A stretch of 6,431 bases of DNA from Deltaproteobacteria bacterium (GTDB lineage: Bacteria; Desulfobacterota; B13-G15). This document shows positions 5,345 to 6,431 of this stretch, one piece after another. Both the position numbers and the translations under genes were made by a program. How positions within the stretch are numbered: the stretch's first letter is position 1; every line of letters starts with the position of its first letter. Location of the stretch: positions 1-6,431 of the forward strand of contig QMLK01000061.1 in assembly GCA_003646705.1 (NCBI GenBank), given 5' to 3'. Below the pieces are notes generated by a model. The model worked only from the letters and a program-made list of their open reading frames with translations. It ran no database searches and had not been told where the DNA came from.

Positions 5345-6431
5345 TCAGGCGATCAACTCCACTAAGCTGCGCTGGCGCACATCCAGGAGCCCCTGGTCCG
5401 TAAGCCTGAGAAAGGGGAGACCGGTAAAAGGTAGGGTCTGGAGGGTGAGGAAGGGCCTTGGGATCTTGCATCCCAGCCCGTGACAAGCCCTCTCAACGTC
5501 CCGGATCCCCCGGGCCAGCTCCTCCATGGGCCTCGGGGATATGATCCCACAGATGGGCAAGGGCAGGGAGGCGAGGAGTTCCTTCCCTCGGACCACGAAG
5601 AGCCCCCCTTGGTGCTCCAGAAGCCTCTGTACGGCGAAGGCCATCTCCTCCTCGGTGACGCCGACTACAAGGATGTTGTTGGTGTCCCATATGAGGCTTG
5701 TGGCCACGGCCCCCTCCCTCAGGCCGATGCCCTTTACGAAGCCCAGGGCGAGCCGGGGTTCGGGGGAGTGTTTGGAGATATGGGCCATCTTCAGGAGGTC
5801 CTGCCCTGGGTCCGAAGGGATGTTGCCGCCTGATGCCTTAAGGACCGCCTCCGCAGCCCGGGTGATGGTCTCCGAGGCGACCTCTATCACCTTCACCCTT
5901 GCCTCCTGGCCGTGGTAGGGAACGAGGAAGTCCGAGGGGCGGACCTCCTTGAGGGCGAAGGTGCGGTAGGCCTGTGGGGGGTAACGGTACCTCGGTGGTT
6001 CCTCAAGGAGCCTGCCGTCCTCTGCCACCAGTTCCCCGTCCTTTATCACGGCCTTGACCCTGATCCTTTCGAGGTCCTCGAAGAGGACCACATCTGCCCT
6101 GCGGTTCGGTGCCAGGACACCCAGGTCCCTGAGGCCGAAATAGGTGGCCGGGTTGATGGTGACCATCTGGAGGGCCTCCACGGGTGTGAACCCACAGGCG
6201 ATGGCCCTCCGCACGAGTTCATCCATGCACCCTGACTCCATCACCATCTCGGGGTCGGCGAAGTCGGTGCAGAGCATGAGCCCCCTTAGGTCCCTGACTG
6301 CCTTCCTCACCGGCGCCACGGCCTGAAGCTCCCTGCGGATGTACCCCTCCCTTATCATCACCGCCATGCCGAGGCGGAGCCGTTCCAGGGCCTCCTCCCA
6401 GTGGGTGGCCTCGTGACAAGAGGAGGTCCCC
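5345..6431 (-). CDS. Adenine deaminase-like amidohydrolase (AdeC/Ade family), 5' part outside the window
   Basis: The frame stays open from the right edge to a TGA at 5345-5347, giving 361 visible residues, about the C-terminal 60% of a 570-600-residue family member. ATG 6367 is internal: residues before it read SSCHEATHWEEALERLRLGM, which matches the conserved metal-site region of adenine deaminases, followed by MIREG. Next come the CTD strand (fragment 54-56), the beta-sandwich region (ADVVLFEDLERIRVKAVIKDG) and the adenine deaminase C-terminal domain (GFVKGIGLREGAVATSLI, LPLPICGI, LTDQGLLDV). Family enzymes convert adenine to hypoxanthine and ammonia. Three usual motifs are changed: CTDD reads CTDF (54-57), the following GH reads GC (67-68) and HDSHN reads WDTNN (248-252). 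The substrate may therefore differ. The stop lies 64 bp before the activator gene. Confidence 0.85.
   Translation of the reverse strand, partial: GTSSCHEATHWEEALERLRLGMAVMIREGYIRRELQAVAPVRKAVRDLRGLMLCTDFADPEMVMESGCMDELVRRAIACGFTPVEALQMVTINPATYFGLRDLGVLAPNRRADVVLFEDLERIRVKAVIKDGELVAEDGRLLEEPPRYRYPPQAYRTFALKEVRPSDFLVPYHGQEARVKVIEVASETITRAAEAVLKASGGNIPSDPGQDLLKMAHISKHSPEPRLALGFVKGIGLREGAVATSLIWDTNNILVVGVTEEEMAFAVQRLLEHQGGLFVVRGKELLASLPLPICGIISPRPMEELARGIRDVERACHGLGCKIPRPFLTLQTLPFTGLPFLRLTDQGLLDVRQRSLVELIA

Overview
All support lies on the minus strand, so transcription runs from high to low coordinates. The window shows the 3' part of a divergent adenine-deaminase-like amidohydrolase (5345-6431, cut by the right edge), a PAS-AAA+-Fis sigma-54-dependent activator (3826-5280), and a compact operon. 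The operon holds a MoaD/ThiS-like protein (3372-3623), then the FAD (2438-3337), 2Fe-2S (1965-2441) and molybdopterin (1-1968, cut by the left edge) subunits of a xanthine-dehydrogenase-family hydroxylase. The molybdopterin subunit is open for 656 codons and leaves the window without a stop codon. Long plus-strand frames opposite these genes have no recognisable protein character. No RNA gene, mobile element or CRISPR array was seen.

The 3660-3825 spacer between activator and operon looks like a control region. A near-consensus -24/-12 sigma-54 promoter (3675-3690) sits just before the MoaD-like gene. Farther upstream are three copies of a 10-bp element, AAAGAGGCAG; two of them extend to a perfect 13-bp inverted pair. 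They lie about 80, 150 and 170 bp from the predicted transcription start, as expected for activator sites. The simplest model is that the PAS protein senses a signal, binds these repeats and switches on the moaD-like/FAD/2Fe-2S/Mo operon. The activator gene appears to have its own sigma-70-type promoter (TTGACA at 5329-5334).

First sight suggests purine breakdown (adenine deaminase plus xanthine dehydrogenase), but the residues argue for caution. The two side chains that hold the purine in bovine xanthine oxidase (Glu802, Arg880) align with Ile271 and Leu348 here. The deaminase-like protein also departs from three motif positions usual for adenine deaminases. The cluster may therefore handle a different N-heterocycle or aldehyde-like substrate. 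The MoaD-like gene as first gene of the operon is the other unusual element and may supply cofactor sulfur.

The organism is a bacterium with GC-rich genes, frequent AGG arginine codons, strong Shine-Dalgarno sites and sigma-54 control. An anaerobic or thermophilic lineage such as Desulfobacterota would fit, but this is a low-confidence guess from style only.
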